37,119 bases of DNA from Nocardioides jejuensis (lineage in GTDB: Bacteria > Actinomycetota > Actinomycetes > Propionibacteriales > Nocardioidaceae). Numbering within the stretch: the first letter of the stretch is position 1; the number at the start of each line of letters is the position of its first letter. The DNA lies in the NCBI RefSeq assembly GCF_004337475.1, contig NZ_SJZJ01000030.1, positions 1-37,119 of the forward strand. The letters run 5' to 3'. The position numbers and the translations under genes were made by a program. The notes beneath the pieces are model-generated. The model was not told the origin of the DNA. It made no database searches and saw nothing but the letters and a program-made list of their open reading frames with translations. Shown here one piece after another: positions 7,186-16,723 of the stretch.

Positions 7186-7401
7186 ATGAGCAACGACCAG
7201 ATGGCCTTCGACGGCAAGTGCGCCTTCGCGGTCTCCGTCGGCGGCGCCACCAAGGCCCCCGACGCCAACCCGAAGTACTTCGTGGCCAAGGACGGCGTCA
7301 CCTACGGCTTCCTCGGCATCGTCCCGAAGGTGCTCTTCCAGCTGATCCCCGGCTCGGCGAAGCGCGCCGACCGCCTGTGGGCGAAGCTCCAGGCCGCCTG
7401 A
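7186..7401 (+). CDS. Small YHS-like protein of unknown function
   Basis: A 71-residue ORF with a good ribosome-binding site (GAAGGAAG) and G/C-biased codon use, 11 bases after the TfoX-N gene. The pattern FDGKCAFAVSVGG, then NPKYFVAKDGVTYGFLG, resembles YHS/TRASH-type small domains, but with one Cys instead of a Cys pair. I cannot assign a function. It is the last gene of the ArsR cassette before the hairpin at 7414. Confidence 0.65.
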   Translation: MSNDQMAFDGKCAFAVSVGGATKAPDANPKYFVAKDGVTYGFLGIVPKVLFQLIPGSAKRADRLWAKLQAA

Positions 7402-7413
7402 CCTAGGCCCCTG

Positions 7414-7449
7414 CCGAGCGCCGGTCCGCTGATGCGGGCCGGCGCTCGG
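7414..7449. terminator. Bidirectional terminator hairpin
   Basis: A 16-pair stem (7414-7429 with 7434-7449, one G-U pair) with loop TGAT lies between the convergent ends of the YHS-like gene and the pirin gene. It is very GC-rich and immediately followed by the pirin stop, so it can serve both strands. Confidence 0.8.
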
Positions 7450-7454
7450 TCATT

Positions 7455-8456
7455 TCAGGCGCGCGGCTTGAGGCGCAGGTTCGGCAGCGGCGGCGCCGGG
7501 ATCGGCGGCGTGTGGTCACCAGCGACCACACCGAAACGACCCGGCGCCACGTCCTGGCTGTCGGCGAGGACAGCGCCCTCGCTCGTGATCTGCGCCTGCC
7601 ACTCGTCGCGGTAGGCGGCCACGTCGTCGTGACTGCGCCCGATGAAGTTCCACCACATCACCAGCTGCTCCCCGAACGGCGGGCCGCCCAGCAGCACCAG
7701 GAGCGCGTCCTCGTGCGCGGTGATCTCGAGCGTCGTGCAGCCGGGAGCCAGGTAGCCCAGCTCGGCCGGCTTCAGCTCCTGGCCCGCGAAGGTCACCACG
7801 CCGTGGTCCACCAGCACCCCGTGCTCGTACGACCCGTCGACGTCGATGGTGAGCGTGGTGCCGGCCGCGAGGCGCAGCTCGGCGCCCAGCACCGGGAACG
7901 GGAACGCGACGGGCGAGGCCGACCCGAGCAGCGAGCCGAGGAAGACGCTGGCCGACCAGCCCTCCCCCGCCACCGGCGCGGGCGCGTAGTGCTCGAAGGA
8001 CGGCGGGATGTCACGCGCGGCGTCCGGCAGCGCCAGCCACAGCTGTACGCCGTGCAGCACCGTCGTCGCAGCGGTGGAGATCTCCGAGTGGCTGATGCCG
8101 TGCCCGGCGGTCATCAGGTTGACCTCGCGCGGGCGGACCATCGCCACCGTGCCGATCGAGTCGCGGTGCTCGACCTCTCCGGTGAAGAGCCAGCTGACCG
8201 TCGCGAGGCCCGTGTGCGGGTGCGGGGTCACGACCATGCCGCCGCTCTCGGCCACCGGGTCCGGGCCGTAGTGGTCGGCGAAGCACCAGGCGCCGATCAG
8301 CGTGCGCTCCCGCGACGGGAGGGTGCGGCGTACGTTCATCGCGCGGGGGCCGCCCAGCGGCACGTCGCGGGGCACGAGCACCGTGACGCCCGTGCTGCTC
8401 CCCTCCCCTGCCTGACCACAGAGGACCTCAGCCGGTTCGCGCTCGGTGTTGCTCAT
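7455..8456 (-). CDS. Pirin-family bicupin protein
   Basis: The 333-residue protein has the two cupin domains of pirins. The metal ligands of the N-terminal cupin are present: His79 and His81 in TPHPHTG, and His123 and Glu125 in GHGISHSE. The C-terminal domain carries the pirin RxxxxEPVAxxGPFVMN-type region as GGPPFGEQLVMWWNFIGRS. Bacterial pirins include quercetin dioxygenases and redox-linked cofactors; the role here is unknown. It is divergent from the glycosyltransferase and ends at a shared terminator. Confidence 0.88.
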   Translation of the reverse strand: MSNTEREPAEVLCGQAGEGSSTGVTVLVPRDVPLGGPRAMNVRRTLPSRERTLIGAWCFADHYGPDPVAESGGMVVTPHPHTGLATVSWLFTGEVEHRDSIGTVAMVRPREVNLMTAGHGISHSEISTAATTVLHGVQLWLALPDAARDIPPSFEHYAPAPVAGEGWSASVFLGSLLGSASPVAFPFPVLGAELRLAAGTTLTIDVDGSYEHGVLVDHGVVTFAGQELKPAELGYLAPGCTTLEITAHEDALLVLLGGPPFGEQLVMWWNFIGRSHDDVAAYRDEWQAQITSEGAVLADSQDVAPGRFGVVAGDHTPPIPAPPLPNLRLKPRA

Positions 8457-8577
8457 GACACCAGCCTGCCACGCACTGCCGGCCGCTGCCGGGCATGTCG
8501 GGCGTCACGGCAGGGCGACATACGGGGGCCACCCGCGGATCACGGTCCGTTCATGGACGCGCGGCATCGTGCACGGC

Positions 8578-9720
8578 ATGCGCATCGCCCAGCTGGCCAA
8601 CTTCATCGGCCCCGCGTCCGGGGGCATGAAGACGGCGGTCGCCGCTCTCGGGGCCGGGTACGTCGCCGCCGGGGCGTCACGCCTGCTGGTCGTCCCCGGC
8701 CCGACCGACGCACGCGAGGAGACCGCCGAAGGGACCGTCGTGCAGCTCCGGGCGCCGAAGGTCGGCGGCGGCTACCGCCTGATCGTCGAGCCCTGGCGGG
8801 TGATCGACGCGCTCGAGGAGTTCGGCCCGACCTCGGTCGAGATCAACGACAAGTCCACGCTGCTGCCGGTCGCCCGCTGGGCGCGCCGCAACGACGTCGC
8901 CTCGATCCTGTTCAGCCACGAGCGCCTCGACGACATGCTCGCCATGCGCACCGGCCTCGACACCTCCGTGAAGCTCTCCATCGGCTTGTGGAACCACGTG
9001 CTGGTACGCCAGTTCGACGCGATCGTGGTCACCTCGCGCTACGCGCGACGGGAGTTCTCCGCAGCGGCGTCGGCGGTCGACACCCCGATCGTCCAGGTGC
9101 CGCTCGGGGTCGACCTGGAGACGTTCCGTCCGGCCGCGAGCGCGGATCCACACCCGCGCCCCACCAGCTCTCATGAGCCACTGCGCCTGGTCCACGTGGG
9201 CCGGCTCTCCCGCGAGAAGTCGCCGCACCTTGCGGTCGCCACCGCGGTCGAGCTGCACCGGCGCGGCGTACCCGTCACTCTCGACGTCTACGGCACCGGC
9301 CCGCACCTCCACGAGCTCGAGGAGATCGCGGCCGGCGCGCCCGTCACGTTCCACGGCCACGTCGCCGGGCGGGCCGAGCTGGCGTCGCGCATCGCCGCCG
9401 CTGACGTGGCGCTGAGCGTGTGCCCGGGCGAGACCTTCGGTCTCGCGGTGCTCGAGGCACTCGCGTGCGGCACCCCCGTCGTCACCGCCCGCACGGGCGG
9501 CGCCAGCGAGCTGATCGACGCCGCCTCCGGCGCGTGGGGCGACGACAACCCCGCGTCCCTGGCCGACGCCGTCCTGCGGGTCGCGGCACGCGACGTCACC
9601 ACCCGGCGTACGGCGGCGCGGGCGCGGGCCGAGCTCTTCCCGTGGTCGGCCGCCGTCGAGGGCATGCTCGACGTGCACGCACGGGTCACGCACCCGCTCC
9701 CGTTAGCCGCGACGCGCTGA
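8578..9720 (+). CDS. GT4-family glycosyltransferase
   Basis: This 380-residue GT-B enzyme has an N-terminal acceptor domain with a glycine-rich loop ([10 protein letters not shown]) and a C-terminal donor domain with [11 protein letters not shown]. It also has the EX7E retaining motif, Glu285 and Glu293 in [12 protein letters not shown]. It resembles actinobacterial GDP-mannose-dependent mannosyltransferases, but donor and acceptor are not provable here. ATG 8578 is preferred because it begins at the first beta strand (MRIAQLANF); an in-frame ATG/CTG extension upstream is not coding-like. Together with MptB it suggests mannosylated envelope glycans. Confidence 0.87.
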   Translation: MRIAQLANFIGPASGGMKTAVAALGAGYVAAGASRLLVVPGPTDAREETAEGTVVQLRAPKVGGGYRLIVEPWRVIDALEEFGPTSVEINDKSTLLPVARWARRNDVASILFSHERLDDMLAMRTGLDTSVKLSIGLWNHVLVRQFDAIVVTSRYARREFSAAASAVDTPIVQVPLGVDLETFRPAASADPHPRPTSSHEPLRLVHVGRLSREKSPHLAVATAVELHRRGVPVTLDVYGTGPHLHELEEIAAGAPVTFHGHVAGRAELASRIAAADVALSVCPGETFGLAVLEALACGTPVVTARTGGASELIDAASGAWGDDNPASLADAVLRVAARDVTTRRTAARARAELFPWSAAVEGMLDVHARVTHPLPLAATR

Positions 9721-9730
9721 CCGGACGCTC

Positions 9731-9866
9731 TGCGGCACACCCGTGCCGCCAACGGGCGGGTTTCACGACGGGGGTCTTGGTGTGACTGCGACACGCGTGT
9801 GCCGCACTCACACCAAGACCCCTTCCTCGACTCGACCCCGTTTGGCAGCACACCCGTGCCGCCAGC
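9731..9866. repeat. Nested palindromic repeat block
   Basis: Three palindromic elements fill the gap between the convergent GT4 and ald genes. A 15-bp perfect inverted repeat (9771-9785 and 9808-9822, GGGGTCTTGGTGTGA) encloses the palindrome ACACGCGTGT (9791-9800). It is flanked by two direct copies of a 22-base unit at 9732-9753 and 9845-9866 that match at 20 positions. Each unit contains a GTGCCGC hairpin arm. The block can end transcription in both directions and looks like a REP- or MITE-like element. Confidence 0.7.
9771..9822. terminator. Strong hairpin between GT4 and ald
   Basis: The central 15-bp inverted repeat of the palindromic block lies 50 bases from each flanking stop codon. 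Its inner part continues with TGCG/CGCA and ACACG/CGTGT pairing, giving a stem of up to about 24 pairs. A likely bidirectional terminator for the two convergent genes. Confidence 0.6.
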
Positions 9867-9870
9867 GAGC

Positions 9871-10980
<1,110 letters not shown>

Positions 10981-11062
10981 GGGAGCCAGCATGCTCAGGA
11001 CCGGCGACCGACGGAAGGGTCGTGACCGAACCGTGCCTTCACGTTTCCGGGGCGTGGGCGCC

Positions 11063-11090
11063 GTGACCGATCAGTGACCAGACAGGTCAC
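11063..11090. promoter_or_regulatory. Three hexamers phased at 11 bp upstream of ald
   Basis: GTGACC occurs at 11063 and 11074, and its inverse GGTCAC at 11085, each offset by exactly 11 bases. The last two form an inverted repeat around the mptB stop. Spacing of one helical turn is typical of direct-repeat operators of OmpR-type regulators such as GlnR or PhoP, and of Lrp-type sites. It may control ald, or act as an mptB hairpin terminator. Confidence 0.4.
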
Positions 11091-12532
11091 CGGACAGCAG
11101 GCAGCCAGTCCACCTCGGCGATGTGGCGGATCCGCTCGCGTCCGAAGCGCGACAGCATCAGGACCGCGGTCGCGAGGGCGACGTACATCGAGCCCATGAT
11201 GATCAGGATCCACGCGCCGTGCAGCGAGGAGTCGAGCGGGGCGACCATGCCGCCGACGACCGAGATCGCCACGAAGACGACGGAGAACGCGCGGGGCAGG
11301 CGCATCGCCGCGACGAACGGGACGACCCAGAGCAGGTACCAGATGTGGACCACGGGCAGGGTCAGCAGGAAGCCGCCGACGAGCAGCGTCGTGCCCTCGA
11401 GCGCCTTGAGCCGGCTACCGGCGGGCCAGCGCAGTGCGACCCAGGCGACGAGCACCAGCGAGAGGACCGAGGCGACCTTGCGGAACGCGTCGGCGAACGT
11501 GTGCTGCTCGACCTCGAACCCCAGCAGGTGGCCGGCCTGGTCGAAGATCCCGCCGATGAATGTCGGCGGCGACAGCGGGGTGTAGACCGTGCCGGGCACG
11601 GACAGCGCGCTGACCCAGCCGAGTCCGAGTCCCCACGAGAAGCCGACGGCGGCGAGGACGACGACGGCGATGGCCCCGGCGATCCCGAGCCGCTTCACGC
11701 GCTCGAGCAGCGAGGCGCCGACCGGCAGGGACGCGAGCACGATCGGGATGCAGACGAGCCCGCCGGGCACCTTGACGCTGGCCGCGATCCCGCCGACCAC
11801 GGCACCCCAGAGCCAGCCGCGCTCGACGCCGACGACCAGCGCAGCTGCCATCAGGCCGACCATGAGCAGGTCGTTGTGCAGCCCGCCAACGCCGTTCGCG
11901 ATCATCAGCGGCGACGCGATCGCGACGGCGCTCGCCAGGGCCGGACGTACGCCGGACCAGACCGCGAGCTTCGGCACCGCCCAGGCGATCAGGGCCAGGC
12001 CGACGAGCGCCACGAGCCGGTCGCAGATGACGAGCGCCCACGGGTTCGTCGTGAAGCGCGAGGACAGGTCACCGAGGATCAGCGGCAGGGGCCCGTACGG
12101 CGTCAGCGTCTCCATCCAGCGCGGGTCGACCGCCTCGACGATCGGCCCCGCGAGCACGCCCGGGCCGTGCTCGTAGGGAGAGATGCCGAGGCGGGTCATC
12201 GTGCCCTGCGCGGCGTAGCTCCAGCCGTCCCGCGAGAAGAGCGGCGGCGCCACGAGCAGCGGCAGGGCCCACAGCACGGTCGCCTGGCGGACCAGCTCGA
12301 GGCCGCCCGGCCGGTCATCGCGGGCGAGCGTGCGGCAGAGCGAGAGCCAGGCAGCGGCGAGCATCCCGAGACCGGCAAGCACCACGACCAGCCCGGCCAT
12401 GCGACCGGCCGTGTGCGTGCGCAGCGCGACGAGCTGCTCGCTGTCGAGCAGGAAGCTGGAGTCGGGCAGGGTCGACACCACCAGCCCTCCGAGGAGGACC
12501 AGGACGGAACCGGCGAGGCCACGAGTCAGCAC
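11087..12532 (-). CDS. mptB: Polyprenol-phosphomannose-dependent alpha-1,6-mannosyltransferase, MptB-like
   Basis: This 481-residue GT-C membrane protein has about a dozen hydrophobic helices. The first loop carries SRDGWSYAAQGTMTRLGISPYEHGP, with the Asp and Tyr residues typical of MptA/MptB. These enzymes elongate the alpha-1,6-mannan core of lipomannan from a lipid-linked mannose donor on the outer membrane face. I chose the GTG at 12532, at the start of VLTRGLAG. The extension to 12637 is Arg-rich with codons unlike the gene body, and the upstream paralogous copy starts at the equivalent point. Confidence 0.75.
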   Translation of the reverse strand: MLTRGLAGSVLVLLGGLVVSTLPDSSFLLDSEQLVALRTHTAGRMAGLVVVLAGLGMLAAAWLSLCRTLARDDRPGGLELVRQATVLWALPLLVAPPLFSRDGWSYAAQGTMTRLGISPYEHGPGVLAGPIVEAVDPRWMETLTPYGPLPLILGDLSSRFTTNPWALVICDRLVALVGLALIAWAVPKLAVWSGVRPALASAVAIASPLMIANGVGGLHNDLLMVGLMAAALVVGVERGWLWGAVVGGIAASVKVPGGLVCIPIVLASLPVGASLLERVKRLGIAGAIAVVVLAAVGFSWGLGLGWVSALSVPGTVYTPLSPPTFIGGIFDQAGHLLGFEVEQHTFADAFRKVASVLSLVLVAWVALRWPAGSRLKALEGTTLLVGGFLLTLPVVHIWYLLWVVPFVAAMRLPRAFSVVFVAISVVGGMVAPLDSSLHGAWILIIMGSMYVALATAVLMLSRFGRERIRHIAEVDWLPAVR

Positions 12533-12620
12533 ACGCGGACCGTACGAGCGCCGTCGGGCCGGGACCTTACGTGAGCGTGAACGACACTCCAACAGGCGAT
12601 CACGGTGGCCGTGGGCTCGC

Positions 12621-12758
12621 TCACGCAGCGCGGACACGCCACGCCCCCACGGCCTTCGCCACGATCAGGGGGTTGCCGGCAGGCATGGGGACGATGACCA
12701 GTCCCCCGAGCAGGACGAGCACGGGCCCCGTCGTTCCACGGATCAGCACGGCGCGCAC
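12621..12758 (-). CDS. 45-codon ORF paralogous to the MptB N-terminus
   Basis: This short ORF starts with GTG and would encode one membrane segment. From residue 4 it matches the mptB N-terminus at 16 of 29 residues (shared VLVLLGGLV). The first 54 bases of that overlap match at 38 positions, so it arose by duplication 217 bases away. After the helix the sequence diverges and ends 89 bases before mptB. It may be a decayed copy or a small membrane peptide. Between it and mptB I see nothing else. Confidence 0.35.
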   Translation of the reverse strand: MRAVLIRGTTGPVLVLLGGLVIVPMPAGNPLIVAKAVGAWRVRAA

Positions 12759-12794
12759 GCTAGGCCGCGCGACGTGACGGGACCGTGAACGCCG

Positions 12795-14150
12795 TCAGTG
12801 GCTGGTGAATCCCAGGTGCGCGGCGGGCGTCCCCGCCCGCATGGCCTCGAGCTCGTCCGGGTGGTGGCGGTGCATGTGCGCGATCGCCCGGCGCCGGTAG
12901 CGCAGGATCTGGATGCTGCCCAGGGCCCAAACGACGTACTGGACGGAGAGGGCGACGCGGAAGTCCGCCAGGTCGTACGCCGACGGGCCGGCCGGCTCGC
13001 GCAGGTCCAGCACCACGCCCACCAGCCACAGGGTGAGCAGCGACGCGGTGAAGCCGCCGATGTTGACCAGGCCGTTGGCCCGCCCGACGGCCTGCACCGG
13101 CGCCAGCGTGCGGGCCAGCTCGAAGCCGACCATCGAGGCGGGACCGCCGGTCGCGATGACGCAGACCAGCACGACCAGCAGCCACAGCGGTGCCTGTCCC
13201 GGCCAGAGCAGCACGACCGCCCAGGCCAGGGCGCTTGCCGCGACCACGACCAGCACGACCTGCGAGCGGCGGAACGGGTGCCGCGTGACGATCCGGCCGA
13301 GGACGGGGCCGGCGATGACGATCCAGCCGGTCATCAGCATCAGCAGCGCACTGGCGGTGCTGCGACTCAGCCCCTCGCCGGAGACGAGGAAGGGGAAGCC
13401 CCAGAGCAGCGAGAAGACCGTCGCCCCGAACTGGGAGGTGAAGTGCGACCACATGCCCAGACGTGTGGTCGGGTGCGCCCAGATCACCCGCAGGCTACGG
13501 GCGAGGGCACGCAGCTTGGTGACCTCGTGCGCGGCGTCGCGATAGGGCGAGTCCTTGACCAGCAACGCGACCGCGACCATCACGACCAGACCGACGGTCG
13601 AGAAGCCCGCGAACGCCCTGGTCCAGCCGAGCCCGTGCAGCGCCATGCTGAGCGGCGCAGCCGCGACGATCGCGCCGACCTGCCCGAGCTGTCCGGTCAG
13701 CTGGGCGACCATCGGTGCCTGCCGGACCAGGAACCAGACCGCCACCAGGCGCAGCACCGACACGAAGATCATCGCGTCACCCGCACCGATCACCGCACGG
13801 GTGGCGAGCGCCGCCGTGAACGTGTCCGTGAAGGCGAACGCCAGCTGCCCCGCGGTCATCAGGGCGAGTCCGGCGAGGATCATCCGGCGCGAGCCGAACC
13901 GGTCGAGCAGGACGCCGACGGGGATCTGCATGCCGGCGTACACCGCGAGCTGGAGGACCGTGAACGCGGCAAGCTGGCTCGCCGAGATGTCGAAGCGGTC
14001 CGCCGCGATCAGCCCGGCGACACCGAGGGAGCTGCGGTGGAAGATCGCCACGCCGTACGCCGAGAGCGCGGCCGCCCAGATCGCCCAGGCGCGCCGGCGC
14101 CCGATGTCATGCATCAGCTCACGTTCGCGCTCCCGCGGGGATTCCTCCAC
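12795..14150 (-). CDS. MFS transporter
   Basis: A 451-residue major facilitator protein with about 12 transmembrane helices. The loop 2-3 signature GVLLDRFGSRRMIL is present, and the preceding helix region is AVYAGMQIPVG. An NIGGFTASLLTLW stretch lies in the second half. The substrate is unknown. The GTG at 14150 gives a charged leader (EESPRERERE); ATG 14114 (MHDIGRRRAW) is an equally possible start. It follows the SGNH hydrolase by 18 bases, so the two are probably co-transcribed. Confidence 0.85.
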   Translation of the reverse strand: MEESPRERERELMHDIGRRRAWAIWAAALSAYGVAIFHRSSLGVAGLIAADRFDISASQLAAFTVLQLAVYAGMQIPVGVLLDRFGSRRMILAGLALMTAGQLAFAFTDTFTAALATRAVIGAGDAMIFVSVLRLVAVWFLVRQAPMVAQLTGQLGQVGAIVAAAPLSMALHGLGWTRAFAGFSTVGLVVMVAVALLVKDSPYRDAAHEVTKLRALARSLRVIWAHPTTRLGMWSHFTSQFGATVFSLLWGFPFLVSGEGLSRSTASALLMLMTGWIVIAGPVLGRIVTRHPFRRSQVVLVVVAASALAWAVVLLWPGQAPLWLLVVLVCVIATGGPASMVGFELARTLAPVQAVGRANGLVNIGGFTASLLTLWLVGVVLDLREPAGPSAYDLADFRVALSVQYVVWALGSIQILRYRRRAIAHMHRHHPDELEAMRAGTPAAHLGFTSH

Positions 14151-14168
14151 GCATCGAGCATGCCAGCG

Positions 14169-14864
14169 TCAGTCGACCTCGGAGCGACAGCCCCGCATCG
14201 CGGAGGAGACGAGATCCGCCCAGACCACCTTCGCGCTGCGCGTCGGATGGACGCCGTCGACCAGCTGTCCGGTGTGGTCCGCCGCCCAGGTGCGCCAGTC
14301 GGCGACACAGACGCCTATGCCGTCGGAGCTGTCCGAGGCGAGACTGCGCATCGCGTCGGCGTACTCGCCGGTGCGGGTGAAGGCGTAGCGACCGGTCGAG
14401 CGCGGGTGCTTCGCCGCCGCCGAGCGGAACGGTGTCACGAACTCCACCTGGGCGCGCGGCACCAGCGCCCGGACCCGCTCGTAGTCGGCGGCCTCCCAGG
14501 CGGTCGACCAGTTGGTGCCGAGCTCGACGACGAGCTGGGCCGGCGCGCGGCCCTTGCGCTGCTCCCAGTCACGGATCAGCGGCAGCAGCCGGTCGACGTT
14601 GCGCCCCTCGACGGCGTCCACGATCCAGTGCGGGTGCAGCGCCTTGAGCTGCTCGCGGCTGCGATGCGCGATCGAGTCGCCGAGCACCAGCGTGTACGAC
14701 GGCGGCGCGCTGCGGGCGTGGGCGGTGACGGCCCGCACGGTGTGCGTCGGGGCAGGTGCGGCGGCTGCGGCGACCGGCGGGGTCGGTGCGCCAGCGAGCG
14801 CGACACCCGCGGCGACGGCCACGGCGGTGCACCCCGCTGCCACGCCCGCACAGACCTTCCGCAT
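14169..14864 (-). CDS. Secreted SGNH/GDSL-type hydrolase
   Basis: The 231-residue protein begins with a basic n-region, a hydrophobic core and an Ala/Pro-rich stretch, reading as a secretion signal of about 36 residues. The mature domain has SGNH blocks: Gly62-Asp63-Ser64 (LVLGDSIAHRS), Asn118 in LGTNW, and Asp203/His206 in VDGVHPT. These residues form the esterase/acyl-hydrolase active site. The substrate is unknown; envelope polysaccharide O-acyl groups are a reasonable guess. ATG 14864 is chosen because a longer frame would run through tRNA-Tyr. Confidence 0.82.
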   Translation of the reverse strand: MRKVCAGVAAGCTAVAVAAGVALAGAPTPPVAAAAAPAPTHTVRAVTAHARSAPPSYTLVLGDSIAHRSREQLKALHPHWIVDAVEGRNVDRLLPLIRDWEQRKGRAPAQLVVELGTNWSTAWEAADYERVRALVPRAQVEFVTPFRSAAAKHPRSTGRYAFTRTGEYADAMRSLASDSSDGIGVCVADWRTWAADHTGQLVDGVHPTRSAKVVWADLVSSAMRGCRSEVD

Positions 14865-14910
14865 GCGGGGAGCGTAAGGGATGGAGACCGCCACACCCCG
14901 GAAAACAGTG

Positions 14911-14937
14911 AGGCCCCGCCGGAAACCGACGGGGCCT
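14911..14937 (-). terminator. Terminator of tRNA-Tyr
   Basis: AGGCCCCG (14911-14918) pairs with CGGGGCCT (14930-14937) around an 11-base loop, starting six bases after the tRNA-Tyr 3' end. On the minus strand the hairpin is followed by CACTGTTTTCC, a short T-run. It separates the tRNA from the SGNH hydrolase gene. Confidence 0.7.
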
Positions 14938-14942
14938 GTCTG

Positions 14943-15023
14943 TGGCAGGTGAAGGATTCGAACCTTCGAAGCTTTCGCGACGGATTTACAGTCCGCTCCC
15001 ATTGGCCGCTCGGGCAACCTGCC
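14943..15023 (-). tRNA. tRNA-Tyr (anticodon GTA)
   Basis: The 81-base cloverleaf has acceptor stem GGCAGGT/ACCTGCC, an anticodon loop CTGTAAA with GTA at 14987-14989, and a long variable arm typical of class II bacterial tRNA-Tyr. The discriminator is A and CCA is not encoded. It is divergent from yajQ. Confidence 0.95.
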
Positions 15024-15127
15024 GTGTTGAGCCCCGGGTATCCCCGGCGACAACGGGTGGAAGAATAGCGCAGCACCCGACCCCTAGCGAAAACGCCCGC
15101 ACCCCTGGGCGCAGGAGGACCAAGGCC

Positions 15128-15619
15128 ATGGCCGACTCGTCGTTCGACATCGTCAGCAAGATCGACCGCCAGGAGGTCGACAACGCGCTCGGCCAGACCG
15201 CGAAGGAGATCGCGACCCGCTACGACTTCCGCGGCACCAACGCGGAGATCAAGTGGAACGGCGAGCACGCGATCGAGATCCAGGCGTCTGCCGACGACCG
15301 CGCCAACGCGATCCTCGATGTCTTCAAGGGCAAGCTGATCAAGCGCAACCAGTCGCTCAAGATCGTCGACGCCTCCGAGCCGCGCCAGTCCGGTCAGCTC
15401 TCGAAGATCTCGATCACCCTCAAGGAGGGCATCTCCTCCGAGGACGCCAAGAAGGTCTCCAAGCTGATCCGCGACGAGGGCCCGAAGGGCGTCAAGGCGC
15501 AGATCCAGGGCGACGAGCTCCGCGTCTCCTCCAAGTCGCGCGACGACCTGCAGGCCGTGCAGCGGCTCGTGCAGGAGGCCGACTACGACTTCGCGGTGCA
15601 GTTCACCAACTACCGCTGA
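15128..15619 (+). CDS. yajQ: YajQ-family nucleotide-binding protein
   Basis: A 163-residue member of the YajQ/UPF0234 family, with two ferredoxin-like folds. Family motifs are [10 protein letters not shown] at the start, [17 protein letters not shown] in the middle, and a [12 protein letters not shown] end. Some members bind cyclic di-GMP or other nucleotides; the role in actinomycetes is unsettled. A strong AGGAGG (15113-15118) precedes ATG 15128. Two hairpins follow before the convergent sulfate operon. Confidence 0.93.
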   Translation: MADSSFDIVSKIDRQEVDNALGQTAKEIATRYDFRGTNAEIKWNGEHAIEIQASADDRANAILDVFKGKLIKRNQSLKIVDASEPRQSGQLSKISITLKEGISSEDAKKVSKLIRDEGPKGVKAQIQGDELRVSSKSRDDLQAVQRLVQEADYDFAVQFTNYR

Positions 15620-15627
15620 CCGCGCCG

Positions 15628-15659
15628 GTGCATCGGTGGCAGCACTGCCACGGATGCAC
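15628..15659 (+). terminator. First hairpin after yajQ
   Basis: GTGCATC and GTGGCAG arms pair with CTGCCAC and GATGCAC around a two-base gap, interrupted by one G-G mismatch, starting nine bases after the yajQ stop. It is the likely yajQ terminator. Confidence 0.6.
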
Positions 15660-15666
15660 GGATACG

Positions 15667-15706
15667 CGAACGCCGCGCCCTCCCCAGCGGGAGGGCGCGG
15701 CGTTCG
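15667..15706. terminator. 17-bp perfect hairpin between yajQ and cysA
   Basis: A perfect 17-pair stem (15667-15683 with 15690-15706) with a six-base loop lies eight bases from the cysA stop. On the minus strand it ends the sulfate transport operon; it can also back up the yajQ terminator. Confidence 0.8.
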
Positions 15707-15713
15707 TGCGTGA

Positions 15714-16712
15714 TCAGGCGACGGTCAGCGGGGTACCCACCGGCAGGCCGGCGGACGGCAGCGTGACCGCACCGGCGGCGGCCGAGAGCCACACGTGGCG
15801 CCCCGTGTCGACGCCGAGGTGTCGGGCCGCCGTGCGGGTGAGCGTCACGACGACCTCCTCCCCGGCGTCGGTCAGGACGGTCACGCGGACCTCGAAGCCG
15901 ACACGCAGGACACGCGAGACGACACCCTCGATCGCACCGACCGCGGTCGGGGACGTCGTGAGCTCGATGTCGTGCGGGCGGATCAGCTGGCCACCGAGCG
16001 TGGTCGCCTCGCCGAGGAACGACATGACGAAGTCGGACGCCGGGGCGTCGTACAGCTCGTCGGGGGTGCCGACCTGCTCCACGCGACCCTGGTTGATGAC
16101 GACGATCTCGTCGGCGACCTCGAGGGCCTCCTCCTGGTCGTGCGTGACGAAGACGGTGGTCACGTGGACCTCGTCGTGCAGGCGACGCAACCAGTCGCGG
16201 AGCTCCTTGCGGACCTTCGCGTCCAGCGCACCGAACGGCTCGTCCAGCAGCAGGACCGACGGCTCGACGGCGAGGGCCCGGGCCAGCGCGAGGCGCTGGC
16301 GCTGCCCACCGGAGAGCTGCGACGGCAGCCGGTCGGCGAACTGCGACAGGTGCACGAGCTCGAGGAGCTCGGCGACCCGCTGCTTCACCTCCGCCTTCGG
16401 GCGCTTGCGGATCTCCAGGCCGAACGCGACGTTCTTCGCCACGCTCATGTGCTTGAAGACCGCGTAGTGCTGGAAGACGAAGCCGACGTTGCGCTTCTGC
16501 GGCGGGAGGTGGGTCGCGTTGGTGCCCTCGATCTCGACCGAGCCGCTGTCGGCGTGGTCGAGGCCCGCGATGATGCGCAGCAGCGTGGACTTGCCGCCGC
16601 CGGAGGGGCCGAGGAGCGCGGTCAGCTGACCGGTCGGGAGGGACAGGTTGATGTTCTCGAGTGCCACGAAGTCCCCGAAGGACTTGTTGACACCGGTGAT
16701 CTCGATGCTCAT
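15714..16712 (-). CDS. cysA: Sulfate/thiosulfate ABC transporter ATP-binding protein
   Basis: The 332-residue ATPase powers sulfate import. It shows Walker [10 protein letters not shown] (35-43, Lys41), Q-loop Gln81, signature LSGGQ (133-137), Walker B LLLDEP around residue 157 and H-loop His192. A C-terminal regulatory domain includes LIRPHDIEL, the usual CysA pattern. It is the last gene of sbp-cysT-cysW-cysA and starts 11 bases after the cysW stop. Cells would use sulfate for cysteine and mycothiol. Confidence 0.93.
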   Translation of the reverse strand: MSIEITGVNKSFGDFVALENINLSLPTGQLTALLGPSGGGKSTLLRIIAGLDHADSGSVEIEGTNATHLPPQKRNVGFVFQHYAVFKHMSVAKNVAFGLEIRKRPKAEVKQRVAELLELVHLSQFADRLPSQLSGGQRQRLALARALAVEPSVLLLDEPFGALDAKVRKELRDWLRRLHDEVHVTTVFVTHDQEEALEVADEIVVINQGRVEQVGTPDELYDAPASDFVMSFLGEATTLGGQLIRPHDIELTTSPTAVGAIEGVVSRVLRVGFEVRVTVLTDAGEEVVVTLTRTAARHLGVDTGRHVWLSAAAGAVTLPSAGLPVGTPLTVA

Positions 16713-16723
16713 GGGATGGTCCT

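Noticed and set aside
9731..9866. Insertion sequence or transposon remnant with a transposase
   Set aside because: No transposase-like reading frame is present in the 136 bases; only inverted and direct repeats are seen.
12533..12637. N-terminal extension of mptB to the GTG at 12637
   Set aside because: The extra 35 residues are Arg-rich with codon choice unlike the gene body; the GTG at 12532 aligns with the start of the duplicated copy.
14169..15053. Longer start of the SGNH hydrolase reaching 15053
   Set aside because: The extension reads through tRNA-Tyr and its terminator; the ATG at 14864 gives a normal signal peptide.
12798..15068. Long plus-strand frame across the MFS and SGNH genes and the tRNA-Tyr
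   Set aside because: It crosses a tRNA, and its translation has no recognisable domain; both genes on the minus strand are supported by clear motifs.
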